Assembly: GCA_021234155.1 (NCBI GenBank)
Contig: JAJEKV010000003.1
Location: 14,618,386 to 14,682,385, forward strand
Origin: Isoetes taiwanensis
Lineage: Eukaryota; Streptophyta; Lycopodiopsida; Isoetales; Isoetaceae
Direction: 5' to 3'
DNA: 64,000 nucleotides
Below the pieces are notes generated by a model that did no database searches, was not told the origin of the DNA, and saw only the letters and a list, made by a program, of their open reading frames with translations. Positions 31,206 through 42,560 of this stretch are shown one piece after another; the stretch's first letter is position 1; each line of letters begins with the position of its first letter. The position numbers and the translations under genes are program-made.

Positions 31206-32790
31206 AATTGCTCTTGTGCTGATGAAATATTCTTGATCATGCCTTCGATTTATGGATGAATTGGCAGATGTGATTGTACAGGCTGGAGGTTGCGAAAGTC
31301 GATTTAGTTGGGGTATCATGTTTGGGAGTTTCCTCTAGCGCCTGCTTGCTTTTGGAAGACTGCAGCCTTCTAGTCCATTCTGGTAAACAAACCATAAAAG
31401 GACCTTCTCCACAAAGTTTAATAGTCTTGTTTTTTAAGTTCAAAGCTACATATTGGTTTTATAATGCTTGTAGTTGCGCATCCAGATCCTTCCACATATT
31501 TACCATACCTAGAGAGCTCGAAAGTGTTTGCTACATTGTCAATGGACAAAAGCATTAGTGGGAAAATGAAGAAGCATTGCAAGATGGTACAACAACTAAA
31601 ATGCAGACTTGCAATAGAATTTGGATTTAGTAGAGAGAAAATAGAGCAAAGATGCCAACTTATTGGGATGCATGAAGGAGAGCCAAGGTTTAACTCATGA
31701 TCGTATTGATGTATTTGCAAATTTTTTCAATACCATATATGCTAAGTAGAAAGTGCAGGATATTCTTAATTCTGAATCTAACAATATTGTTGCTTTCACT
31801 ATTCACTCAGACTTGTCCATCTCCTATGTTATAATTGTTTCAATCTTTTAGAACAAAAAGATACGGAACATGTTCTCATTTCACTTTGGACTCTGTTATA
31901 CATCAAGCTTACAAAAAAACAAAGTTGTAGATATACATCCGCTTCATTGTATCACATTTTGCAAGAGGCAGTGTCCCAAATTCTTTGATTTCAAAAAAGC
32001 ATGAAAGTCCTTTCTTGTTTTGTCTTCATTGTAAGAAGGAAGTTAGAAGAATTGGTGAACGCGCACTTTGTATCATTATGTATGTAACCTACATTTAATT
32101 ACCATATATTAAAAATCTATATATTGCATTGTTGTCAGTTGTTCCTAACTTTTGGATTACTTTATTTAAGGCCCCAAAGGGACCAAATCTTTTTTCCCAC
32201 GACACCAACCATTACTTCTTATACTTATGATTAAACCCCCCGTTAAACCCTCTTTCTTCTGGGTGCATATTCAAAGGAGGAATGATGTAGGGCAGCGAGA
32301 GCTCTATTTTTCCCATCCCTTCAATTTTACAATTACATATATCAAATTAACATCATTCTGATAAGGGACTCACAAAGAACACAAAATCAGATAAGTAGCT
32401 AGGCTTTTCATTCATCTTAATAGCTTGCCACAATGGTTTAGAGTGGGTAGCTGCACATTTGCAAGCTACCTATAATGAAAAGCACTAGGGGTTTTAACCC
32501 AGGGAACCCATCAACAAGCAACATGCATGAAAACAAGCACTATAAGCCAAAACTAACCAAACTGTAAACAAAGGCACAAGGCTTCCATGTCTGCAAATAA
32601 ATTCGCTGCATCACAACCTCGAAAGGGGAACCGACATCTTGAACAAGGCAACAACAAGCTAACAGCAAAGCAAGGTAAGGGAGCAATAACGCAGGTTTGG
32701 CTGACTAGCAAGCTTCCATTGCAAGCACAAAATGAAAACATGATATAAATATGCCCATCCAATCGCTCTCACTGCCCGAAGTTGACCTTA
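31206..32790. other. No gene recognised
   Basis: AT-rich. The plus frame 31464-31700 reads like a short basic peptide but has no known motif. Confidence 0.4.
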
Positions 32791-32796
32791 GACAAA

Positions 32797-33066
32797 GGGG
32801 GTTTTTTGGAGGAATTTAATGTTAAGTGTAAGGGCAGTGGTTTATGTTGTGAAAATTAGAGAAGATATTGAGTGCTTAAAATCTACAATCAATGTATTGA
32901 CCTTGAGATGTACAATTTGAGAAGTCGACCTTCTGTGAATATGGGGTTTTAGGAGGAATCTAATGTTAAGTGTAAGGGCAGTGGTTTATGTTGTGAAAAT
33001 TAGAGAAGGGATTGAGTGCTTAAAATCTACAACCAATATATTGACCTTGAGATATACAATTTGAGA
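32797..33066 (+). repeat. Tandem duplication, 144-bp period
   Basis: Two copies beginning near GGAGGAAT..AATGTTAAGTG (AATGTTAAG at 32818 and 32962), with few substitutions. Confidence 0.85.
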
Positions 33067-33269
33067 GGAAGACAGATATAGATGTTCACTCTCCATCTTC
33101 TTCTCCTTCTTCCCATCGCTATAATTCACTTCCCACATATCATAGTTCCGTGAAGCTTTTGATGTTTATCACATGCAAACTTTGCTATAAAATTGGTTCT
33201 CGTTAATTTGGATTGCTAGAGAAGGCCCCAAAAATGTGTCTTCACTTTGAAATATCAAATTATGTACTA

Positions 33270-33399
33270 GGGAAAGTTCAGGTCGAGGAAATTCCTTGAG
33301 GGAATTTCCCGAGGCGGCGCCCAAGCGGCGAAGCCGCAGTGCAGGCGACGACGCATAGGGAATATTCCCGAGGGAATATTTTAAGACCTGAACTTTCCC
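33270..33399. repeat. 130-bp foldback element
   Basis: Perfect 15-bp terminal inverted repeat GGGAAAGTTCAGGTC (33270-33284) with its complement at 33385-33399. Inside are two smaller hairpins, GAAATTCC-loop-GGAATTTC (33287-33307) and the perfect palindrome AATATTCCCGAGGGAATATT (33361-33380), around a GC-rich centre. MITE-like; superfamily unknown. Confidence 0.8.
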
Positions 33400-33697
33400 G
33401 ACGTAATGACTGGATGGTTGAAATTCCCACCCTTTGCTCTGTTCCGACGAATCTTCTGTGTGAGAAGATCCACTGTGTCCAGAACGGAGCCATTAACAAA
33501 AGATTGTATCAGAAAATAGAAAACAGTTATATTAGTAACAAAAAGATTGAATAGGAAACAAAAGGATTGAGTAAGAAACAAATGCGCATATCTACAAGCC
33601 CATATCTGCAAGATCTTAAAAAACATTCTGACTCGCTTGCGGCATAACTATGGCAATAAAACATTACGATCCTAAACCTGGATTCAAAGTAGCTGCT

Positions 33698-33835
33698 TCG
33701 TAAGCTGGCTCATGCCGGACGAAGATGCGGGCTTCATCGATCAAGGCATCGCATGCCTAGCTTCATAGATCAAGGCGGACGAAGCTGGCTCATGCCTAGC
33801 TTCATAAATCAAGGCGTCGCATTGCGGGCTTCTGT
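33698..33835 (+). repeat. Degenerate minisatellite
   Basis: Units of GCTTCAT.GATCAAGGC, GGACGAAG and CATGCCTAGC recur three to four times. Confidence 0.6.
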
Positions 33836-34038
33836 ACCCCTAGAGAAAAGGGCAAATGACAATTTATATTGAGGCACCATTATGTGAAATTTTTTAAGGG
33901 AAAAATGTTGTAATTTCAACCTTCCGGTTTCCTGTTAGACTTAGACTATGTGTTGTAAGAAACATTTAATTGTCAGTTTAAATTGCCTCCGCTGGCAGGT
34001 CTATATGGAGTATATAAGGTTAGTGAAGAAAAGTTTCT

Positions 34039-36126
34039 TCAAGTCCTTGCAAAATGTCTTCTGCTACAAGCACCTAGCAGAGCTGTCCAAGTACCGGCAG
34101 TAGGCCATAGTGGCACATTGCTTAGTAAGTCCTCTGCTTCCTCTAACCAATTAACTCGCCCCAAGACATCAACCAGGCACCCACAATGTTCTGCTGTTAT
34201 CAAAATATTGTAGTCATTAGGCATGCAAACAAAATAATGGTGGCATTCACATACGAATCCTGCATGACTAAATGCTGACAATAGGCTAACGAAGATTACG
34301 TCATCAACATTTATGCTTTCTAGGTGCATCTCCTGGAAGAATTCAAGAGTCTGTTCAACCTGTCCATTCTGTGCATGTGCTGCAAGCATGGCACCCCAAG
34401 ACACCACACTCTTCGTTGTCATATTATCAAACACTGCCTGGGCGCTCTCTGGACTCCCACACTTTCCATACATACTAACAAGGGCTGTTTGTACAGCAAC
34501 ATCCAATTGAAGTATTTTACCAATACTGATACAATGGACAAGTCTACCCTTTGTCAAGCCCCCCAAATCAGCACAAGCCTCCAAAATGGTTAGAAAAGTG
34601 ACTTTATCTGGTTCAATTTCCTCTTGCTGCATCTCCAAAAACAAATTAAGTGCAGCTTCATTATCCTGATTCTGAATGGAAGCTGCGATTATTGCATTCC
34701 AAACAACTATGCTCTTGGGTACTATGATCTCAAATACTGCGCAGGAAGCCTCAAGATCTGCACATTTCCCATACATACTAACAAGAGCCGTACCAAGAAT
34801 AACATCTGAGGCCAATCCATATTCAAGGATGCTTGAATGAATCATTCTCCCTTCCTGCAAAGAATCCTGATGAGAACACGTTCCAAGCGCACAAATATAT
34901 GTGACACGACTTGGTTCCACATCCTCACGCTGCATGTAATAAAAAAGTTGAAGACCTTTCTTATGTTGGCCACTCTGGACATATGAAGAAATCATGGAAT
35001 TCCAATCAGAAACATTCTTTTCACAAATCCTATCAAATACTAGACATGCACTTTCTGAATTTCCCCACCTACTATACATACCAGCAAGAGCACTTCCTAG
35101 ACATGATTCTAAATGATGAGTGACAGAAGCAGCATGAATAACCTTGCCTTCAGCAAGCTTAGTAATATCACAGCGTGATCCTAGAATGGCTAGGAAAGTA
35201 ATCCTGTCAGGCTCCATGCCTTCCCATTGCATTTTTTGCATCAAGTTTAAAGCTTCGGTACCATAGCCATTCTGGGCATATGCTCCAACCATTGCATTCC
35301 ATGTAGCTAGATTCTTTTCATGTAGACTCCCGAACAACTGTCTGGCAACTTGAATATGTCCACACTGGCCATACATATTCAAAAGGGCTGTTCCCAGGAC
35401 CACATCTAAATCAAACCTGGCATCTAATAAGTGAGAATGAATAAATTTGGCTTCTGCCAGAGCCTTCTGATCAGCAAATGCACCAAGAATGCTGATAAAG
35501 GTGACTCTGTTGGGTTCTATAAAATCTTTCATCTGCCGGAAAAAATGGAGAGCCTCCTTTCCACATCCATCGCGAGCATATCCTGAAATGATTGACGTCC
35601 ATGAGACTATGTCTGGTTTTGGTGTACTATTAAAAACCTTAAGGGCATCCTCGAGGCATCCACATTGTATACATGCAGCAATCATGATATTGTAGGAAAA
35701 TGAATTCCTTACCTGCATATTGTCAAACACCGATCTTGCAGTTTCCAAGGCTCCGCATTTGCCATACATCTCTACCAGAAGATTGACTAAACAAGTGTTA
35801 TGTAGTCGGCCAAATTGCACCATGTGCTCATGAATTTTCTGACCTCCCCGCAAGTCTTTTGCGTTTCCGCACATCCGTAACAAAAATGTATAGGTCTGAT
35901 AACTTACTTCATGACCTTGTTCATCCAGCAATTTCAGGGTCCCTTGCACATTATGAGGTTTAGGGTTTTCTAGAGAAACCTCACACATGAGCCTGGAAGA
36001 TTTTTGAAACATAATAGAGCCAGCTTGCACCAGACTTATGGATATGGCAATCCATCTTAATCGAAAGGGACGATTTCTGGACGAATAAATACATTGTCTC
36101 TCGTTTTTTAGCATCTTATTAGCCAT
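34039..36126 (-). CDS. PLS-type pentatricopeptide repeat (PPR) protein
   Basis: A single uninterrupted 695-codon frame without introns. After about 75 residues with many Arg/Ser and few acidic residues (possible organelle-targeting peptide), PPR motifs run to the end. Clear units are YTFLLRMCGNAKDLRGGQKI, LVNLLVEMYGKCGALETARS, YNIMIAACIQCGCLEDALKV, VSWTSIISGYARDGCGKEAL and WNAMVGAYAQNGYGTEALNL, alternating P, L and S types. The last unit is CGCLVDVLGRVNWLEEAEDL followed by WTALLGACSRR and then a stop. Such proteins bind single-stranded RNA in chloroplasts or mitochondria for editing or processing. The E and DYW parts that usually follow LLGACR are missing, so the protein is either naturally short or truncated just inside E1. 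No stops or frameshifts, so probably functional. Confidence 0.9.
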   Translation of the reverse strand: MANKMLKNERQCIYSSRNRPFRLRWIAISISLVQAGSIMFQKSSRLMCEVSLENPKPHNVQGTLKLLDEQGHEVSYQTYTFLLRMCGNAKDLRGGQKIHEHMVQFGRLHNTCLVNLLVEMYGKCGALETARSVFDNMQVRNSFSYNIMIAACIQCGCLEDALKVFNSTPKPDIVSWTSIISGYARDGCGKEALHFFRQMKDFIEPNRVTFISILGAFADQKALAEAKFIHSHLLDARFDLDVVLGTALLNMYGQCGHIQVARQLFGSLHEKNLATWNAMVGAYAQNGYGTEALNLMQKMQWEGMEPDRITFLAILGSRCDITKLAEGKVIHAASVTHHLESCLGSALAGMYSRWGNSESACLVFDRICEKNVSDWNSMISSYVQSGQHKKGLQLFYYMQREDVEPSRVTYICALGTCSHQDSLQEGRMIHSSILEYGLASDVILGTALVSMYGKCADLEASCAVFEIIVPKSIVVWNAIIAASIQNQDNEAALNLFLEMQQEEIEPDKVTFLTILEACADLGGLTKGRLVHCISIGKILQLDVAVQTALVSMYGKCGSPESAQAVFDNMTTKSVVSWGAMLAAHAQNGQVEQTLEFFQEMHLESINVDDVIFVSLLSAFSHAGFVCECHHYFVCMPNDYNILITAEHCGCLVDVLGRVNWLEEAEDLLSNVPLWPTAGTWTALLGACSRRHFART

Positions 36127-37950
36127 TCCATGGTGCCTTACCTGAGTATGAAAATACTTCTAGCGGGGCTCGAGAAAGGCAACCATGTACGGTTACAGTT
36201 CTCGAGACACAACCTAATGCGGCCTGCTGCCATCTGGTTGTTCTTCCGGCACAGATGCAATGTTGTTACCTACACTTTGAGCAGCTGCAACTTTTTCTAG
36301 ACCTACTTAAACTCTGCATTGTTATAACCAGTGCCACAAATAGTTTGAGATGGAAAAGTTCAAGCCTCCTGAAAAAACAAGTTGCTAAGCAACAAAGAGG
36401 TGCCCTCTAAGACCAATTGTAGCCATGCATCGTGAGAGGGCCAGTTATATAAATAGTGCACATGTATGTTGGTAATGGAAGTAGAAATAAACATGAGGTA
36501 GAATCAAAAGCAAGAGCAAGCAAACGTGTAGTATGAAAGTAGAGAGGGCTAAGCAGACGATGTATGAAGAAGATGAAGCAAGATATACCTAAAACACATT
36601 TGAATAACAAGGAAGCCTATGCAGTGCGTCAAATGTTTCATGTTGACGCAGTGAAAAACTAAATGGGAGAACATAATATGCATTTCTGCGCGAGAATGAC
36701 ATGGAGGAGAGACATTGAGAAGATGATGGACGACGATGTTGTGCAAAGTAAAGATGGGCAGTGTTTTGTTAGACAAGTTGGCCATGTGCATGAAACAATG
36801 TCATAAAGAATGCTACATTCTTACAAGCGAAAAGTGGATTATTGCATTACTATGTCCAACCTTGCCAGTTTCAACACCGAACGTGCATTTAGAGCTTCAA
36901 CCAGAAGTGTTTATACCATATTCATCCATGCCACTTTGAAGAGAACATAATTCTAGACCCTTTAATGGAACATCTTGATATATGCATTTTATTAATTGGG
37001 ATAAAAAATAAACAATATTAATATACGTGTTCAATTTTAAGATAGCAAGCAAGAACATTAAATTTTTTTTACATAACCTAGTCTCTTATCCCCCTTATTA
37101 GGGATAGATACATTTAAACTAGCCCCTTACCTCCCATATTATAATCATATGTTAGGGATATATATATATATCCAAAGCATTATTCATTGCATTTTCGTTG
37201 CTCTTGATTAGATATATCTAATGTATCGACATAAATAGCCAAGCCTAGCATATAAGGATCAAATTACACCTCCCAAATCATTCTTAGTTGCTAATAAGAG
37301 TTTGTTGGTCCTACAAGGTTCTACATTATGCATATCCCCAAACACTTGAAATGCATGCTTGAAGCATCTATGCTCTGATAAATTCGGTGACATGTTTGTA
37401 TGGAACGCATTTTATCTGAAGAAATGAATAAAAATGAACAGTGACGCTAAATCTTTGTTCTTTTCACCAGTGTTTGCATGAGTATTTGCATGAATTGTTC
37501 ACTATCTTAATTTGTGGTAGTTTTTTGCATGAATGGTGGCCTCTTAGCCTTCTTGGTTTGAAGATCCAGATTTGCTACACAGCAGAATTAGGGGCTTATT
37601 CAATTCATGGTTCAAAAACATCCAATTCAGGACTTTGATTGATTTTGCATTATTTGAATAATGCAAAATTTTGTCGAGTCATTGTAACAATTCAGTTGTA
37701 TGCATGAGATTTTGGTTGCACGAAAAGAACATAGGTACCCTTGCTCCTTCTCTCTTCCGCATCACTCTTCGAGCCCGAAGGAGCAGAAGTGCTCACCCTC
37801 ACTATCTCCATGCACCAAGCCTGTTCATTCAGTAGAACAGGCCTCTCGGACTAGAATGTTGTTTCTGCACGTAGCACAGCTGAAAGAAAAGATGCACATC
37901 AGGCAAAGAGAACGAATGGACATACTGGTTTTCAAAACATATATGTAGCT
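36127..37950. other. No gene recognised
   Basis: The first few hundred bases hold the promoter side of the minus-strand PPR gene; no TATA box is assigned with confidence. The rest is AT-rich with short meaningless frames. Confidence 0.45.
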
Positions 37951-37952
37951 CT

Positions 37953-38461
37953 CCAGATGCAAATGGCGCGCGACGCCATTTGCCTTTCATCAGTGAGGCA
38001 GCACGTCTCAGAAAACTGATGGACATGATGTCTCGGAAACAACTATGTAGCTCTCGCGATGCAAATGGCGCCATTTGCATCACGAGAGCAGCATAGTTAT
38101 TTTGCCTACTCCTATTTGCAAAGAAATGGATGTCTCAGAAAATAGATGGACATGATGTCTCGGAAACAACTATGCAGCTCTCGCGATGCAAATGGCGTCG
38201 TGGCGCTATTTGCATCATGAGGGCCAACACAAGTCACGCAACCAAAAGGCAGGCTGTCTCGTGAGCAACCATGCAGCTCCCCAGATGCAAATGGCACTGC
38301 GACACTATTTCAATCGCGAGAGCTACATCATTGCTCACGAGGCAGCCTGCCCTTTGGTTGCGTGACTTCTGTTGGCCCTCACGATGCAAATAACGCCACG
38401 GCGCCATTTGCATCGCGAGCACTGCATAGTTATTTTGCTTACTCCTATTTGCAAACTAATG
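37953..38461. repeat. Cluster of foldbacks with ATGCAAATGGCGCC cores
   Basis: Three related units. The first (37953-37984) is a short imperfect hairpin. The second (38041-38098) is a 58-bp near-perfect palindrome starting AACTATG and ending CATAGTT. The third (38168-38431) has about 100-bp arms around a 62-bp loop; 38221-38268 pairs with 38331-38378 at 45 of 48 positions. The second and third are each preceded by GGACATGATGTCTCGGAAAC and followed by TACTCCTATTTGCAAA, so the whole unit was duplicated. Confidence 0.85.
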
Positions 38462-38652
38462 TGTATGAGATGATGCATCTTTATATTCTATTTGTGCAGC
38501 TAACATGAATGGCCTAAATGGCGCCACCATTTACTTTCCCTATAATGTCTATGAACCAAAAGCAAATGCAATTAGTGCCATGACATCATTTGCATTGCTT
38601 GGCAACTCAATATATGCACCCCTTAGGATTTAGACATTGTAAGCAGGAAAAT

Positions 38653-39060
38653 AGTGCCGTGGCGCCATTTGCCCTTGAGAGCTGCCAAGCTTGGGATCAA
38701 ATTAAAACAGAAATATACCTGAGTTGAAGGGTGCTGGCTCCAACTTCTGGACGGCGCCATTTGCCCCTGAGAGCTGCCAAGCTTGGAATAAAACTAAAAC
38801 AGAAACATACCTGAGCCTTGAAGGGCGCTGGCTCGAACTTCTGGATCTCTTGTAGCCTCCATTTTGGCCTTGAACTCTAGGCGCTAGAGAGAGAATACCT
38901 GTTCTGGTCGGTAAGGCAGTAAAAAATTGCAACTGGAAGGCACTGGACCCTGGCGGCTGGGCGCTCGCTGAAAACAGGTCTATAAGAAGGCGCTGGGGGA
39001 GGGCACTAGGCGCTGGCAGCTAGGAGGAAGGCGCTGGCGCCTGGAAGCTGGCGGGTGTAA
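38653..39060 (+). repeat. 92-bp duplication and GCGCTGG-rich minisatellite
   Basis: GGCGCCATTTGCCC plus about 75 following bases occurs at 38661 and again at 38753. Further right, units around GGCGCTGG and GGCTGG recur to about 39050. Confidence 0.75.
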
Positions 39061-39164
39061 TTACAAATGACGTGGCCTCCAATAAATATAAGTGGTCTAT
39101 CTCCACCTAGCTGGCAGCCCAGCCAGCATCTTTCCAGCAAGCTGCGGTCTTCCGCCTGCTCGAC

Positions 39165-39310
39165 CGCCCAAATGTTAGATTTCAAATGCCCGTCCGCCCA
39201 AATTTTGAATTTCAAATGCCCGCCTGCCCAAATTTGAAAATTTAAATGCCCATCAGCCCAAATTTTGAATTTCAAACGCCCGCCCAAATTTGAATTTTGA
39301 AATTTAAAAC
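39165..39310 (+). repeat. About 31-bp minisatellite
   Basis: About five units of CGCCCAAATTTTGAATTTC plus AAATGCC, with small differences. Confidence 0.85.
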
Positions 39311-39839
39311 GGTCTTGATTATTTTTTCGTCCTCTCCTATAAATACCCGTCTTTGTCGTCAGTGGCCCTCATAAATAGAGATGGTCCGACAAAGACACCG
39401 ACGTCGCCTTCTTAGGTATTTTCGTCTCCGCATTATTGCATTTGCTACCGCTCACTTGTGTGCTCATCCTTTCAGGTATATTGGTAGATCTTTTGTAAGG
39501 CAGATGCATTCTGTTCGGCGAATACTTCTTGGCAAGCGCTAGCAAGATCGGATCTTTGAGCGCCCAGATGATTTTAGTAGTTGAAGTTTCTTGTAGCCGT
39601 TTCAATCTTTCGCTTCAGCAGTTTCAATTGAAATGGACCTGAGCAACATGTAAGTCTACTGCAGTTAATAAATGTGCTCTATAAGTCTTATTTCAAAAAT
39701 CTATTCCGACTCGTAACATTTCATGACCTAGCTGAATCCTGTTCTCACCTGGTTGAATCCAAGGAAATTATAAGGTCTATGCCATTGGTGCTAAATTGCG
39801 CCAAGGCGCCATTTGAGGAATGTTAATAGGGTGGTGTTA

Positions 39840-39895
39840 TTATGCATACCTGCTCATATTGATACGTGTTTATCAATATGAGCAAGAATGCATAA
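39840..39895. repeat. Hairpin-forming repeat, copy 1
   Basis: TTATGCAT..CTGCTCATATTGATA pairs with TATCAATATGAGCA..ATGCATAA around a four-base loop: a 56-bp stem-loop with two small bulges. Confidence 0.8.
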
Positions 39896-40001
39896 CATAG
39901 GCACCTCATTCATATTCTTTAATGGCGTGGTGGCGCCATTTGTACCCAATATTGGGTTTTATGACGGTGTTGCAATTAGAGGATGTTAATGGGGGTCCTT
40001 T

Positions 40002-40059
40002 GTTATGCATACCTGCTCCTATTGGCACATGTTTACCAATACGAGCAAGAATGCATAAC
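40002..40059. repeat. Hairpin-forming repeat, copy 2
   Basis: GTTATGCAT..CTGCTC.TATTGG pairs with CCAATA.GAGCA..ATGCATAAC. It is 162 bp from copy 1; both have GTAGGCACCTC or ATAGGCACCTC after them, so the duplicated unit is longer than the hairpin. Confidence 0.8.
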
Positions 40060-40138
40060 GTAGGCACCTCAAAAATCTTTATATAATAAAATTATCCTGT
40101 AAGTATGTCATGCATCAAACTTGGGCGGCTCAGATTGT

Positions 40139-40222
40139 GCCACGTGGCATGCCAAGCGTGCTTTTTTAATGCTAAAAGGTGCCTCCGAAAAGGCGGGAAG
40201 CGGTGTGGGGAAGATATATATA
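40139..40222 (+). promoter_or_regulatory. G-box and TATA box upstream of the PAS/LOV gene
   Basis: GCCACGTGGC (40139-40148) is a perfect palindromic G-box, bound by plant bZIP/bHLH factors and frequent in light-responsive promoters. GATATATATAC (40213-40222) is a good TATA box 65 bp further. The first start codon of the LOV frame lies about 680 bp downstream, so a long leader or a 5' intron is implied. Confidence 0.55.
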
Positions 40223-40898
40223 CGGAGGCGAGCTCAGTGATGTGGGCCGGCTTGAAGAGTCGGGGATACGACCCTAACAACCATTTCTTCCATTTTTTAT
40301 CGTTTCAAGCACACATACGACGTTTTTTATCGATCCTTTTGTTGGGTATTTTGTTCCGATCACAAGAAAACATCCAGCTGGTCTTCAAATTGCTGGGTCT
40401 TCTTCCGGATCAATAATTTCTTTCGATTTTGACCTAGCAAGCAGAAAAAATGCCCGTTTTCTTCACCTTTTGATTTTAGCAAGCAGATGATCTCAGGAAT
40501 GGAAACATTCTTTAGTCATAGTTAAGATTTATTATTGATCGTTCGTTTCCCGTTTAGGAGGCCGGTTTAGGCCTGCTGCAATAAAATGTAATCGATGCTC
40601 TGTCCCCTTTGAAATTCCCAGTAAGACCGAAAGATCTGGGCGTGGATCCCTCTGCCAAGCTACAGGTATAGCACGTCTCTAGATCTTATTCATCCCCATT
40701 CCGTTTTTGATTCGCCGCTGCAGTACATTTTTTTCCAACCGGAATAATTCTCCGCATCTGCGGCAGTTTTTTTCCCATAGCCTCTTTTCTCCAAATGGCG
40801 GCTGCCTCCATCTTTCCTCTCTTCCCTTTTTAGAGCTCTTTGTTGGGCCTTCACCTCTTAGGTTTCTAGCTTCTGTGTTGGATCGAGGTTTTCTAAAG

Positions 40899-42560
40899 AT
40901 GGGTATGGAAATAGGCTGGCTTTCTTCTTTTGCCCTAGAACCGCCGGAGTCGAAGGACGAGGATCCTTTGTCTGAATCCCGAAGCTCTCGGTATAGGAGC
41001 AAAGTGCAGGAGGCATTGCAGCAGTGTGACTGCCGGATCATCCCATTGTATATGCTAGCGAGGGGTTCCTTAAAATGACTGGGTACAGCAAAGAAGAGGT
41101 ATTGGGTCATAATTGTAGGTTTCTGCAAGGACCTGATACAGATAAGAGAATGGTTATGGAAATCAGAGATGCCATACGCGAAGAAAGATCGTGCCAAGTC
41201 CAAATACTTAATTACACAAAACATGGAAAACCCTTTTGGAATCTGTTTTATCTGGCCCCCATCTATTCCCGTGAGGATGGGAAAGTAATTCATTTTTTAG
41301 GTGTTCAAACTCCTATTTCTCACAAGGTTGCCACAGCATTTGTGCAGACTATAGGTTCCTCTGAGGAAGTCTGTCATGAAGGTAGGTTTGAATTTGTTGG
41401 GTTTTGGATTCAATTGTTTCGTGACTGAATTGGGGCATTATTTGTGTTTTAGATTCTGGGCTGGAGGAAGAATTTCAGGCTGCAGAAGAAGATAAGGAGG
41501 CTGCAACAAGGGCTGTAAGGTCTGTAGTATATGGTCTGAAGCAATCTGCTAAGAATGAAGGAGTTGGAGAACGTAGATGCAAGTCTATGAAGGAGAGTGC
41601 TGCACTTGATGTTATTTGCTCATCCCTTATGTTACAACTTTCACGGGTGCAACAAAGCTTTGTGAGGTAAGTTCAGAATTCTCTTACCTCTTTGGGACCT
41701 GATCCTTACTATGTAAACAACTGTTTCATGGTTTGTTAAGACCTTTATATGACATAAAACTTTAGTTTGAACCTCTTTGACTCTTGCTCATTTGCTTCTT
41801 ACAGTGCAGATCCCCACCTGCCAGACACTGCCATTGTCCATGCCAGTGAGAGATTTCTTAAACTGACAGGTACACAAAACCTAGCAACATTTGTGTAGCT
41901 TGTGGACTCGAGACATTTAATTTTGGACTTGAATATGTTTAAATTGTAATTTTATCCATATCAGGTTATTCCCGAGATGAAGTAATAGGTCGGAACTGCA
42001 GATTTCTACAGGGACCAGGCACAGATCAAAACACAATTGACTAGGTACTAACTATCTCTGTTTAAAATCATTCAAAGAACATCACTTAAGTACTCAAAAG
42101 ATCTTAACTTTCAATTGATATTAGAGAACATTTGATCCGTTTGTGATTTGTGCATGGATCTACATTTTTGTTTACTGTTTGATACCATGTGGATGTGATA
42201 CTTATCTCTTAATGATGTTTCTGAATTCAGATAAGGTCAAGTATCATGGCTGAGAGGCCATGTACTGTGCGCATTTTGAATTATAGGTATGTTGCATAAA
42301 AAGTTCTCTGATATGCCACCTAAATGTGTCTCCAAGTCTTATGAGTCCATTTTGACAGGAAAAATAAGCAGCCTTTTTGGAACTTTTTGCATCTTGCACC
42401 TGTTCGAAGTTCTGATGGATAGGTTTCCATATGTTGTTGGAGTCTAATCTCATGCTAAACCTTCAGGAACTCCGCGAACTTGGAGTACAAACTGTGTGGG
42501 AAATCCTGCATCTGCTCTCGGTTCTGCAGGTTTCCAAGTAGTACTGAGAATAATGGAAAA
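40899..42560 (+). pseudogene. PAS/LOV protein (PLP/LLP-like photoreceptor), decayed
   Basis: Exons by GT-AG sites: 40899-41381, 41453-41666, 41805-41869, 41965-42044, 42231-42286, 42359-about 42422, and probably one after 42465. The first domain reads [50 protein letters not shown] and GKVIHFLGVQTPIS. The second reads [46 protein letters not shown] and QPFWNFLHLAPVRSSDG. Both have the NCRFLQ motif whose Cys forms the flavin adduct. Two such domains with a helical linker and no kinase match plant PAS/LOV proteins rather than phototropins. Damage: lost residues and a frame change near 41025, TAG at 42042-42044 at an exon end, and TAG after SSDG. As read it is not functional. Confidence 0.78.

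Noticed and set aside
34313-35695. Plus-strand open frames within 34-36 kb
   Set aside because: Antisense shadows of the PPR gene.
40679-41293. Minus-strand 204-codon frame
   Set aside because: Antisense to the first PAS/LOV exon and its leader; no motif.
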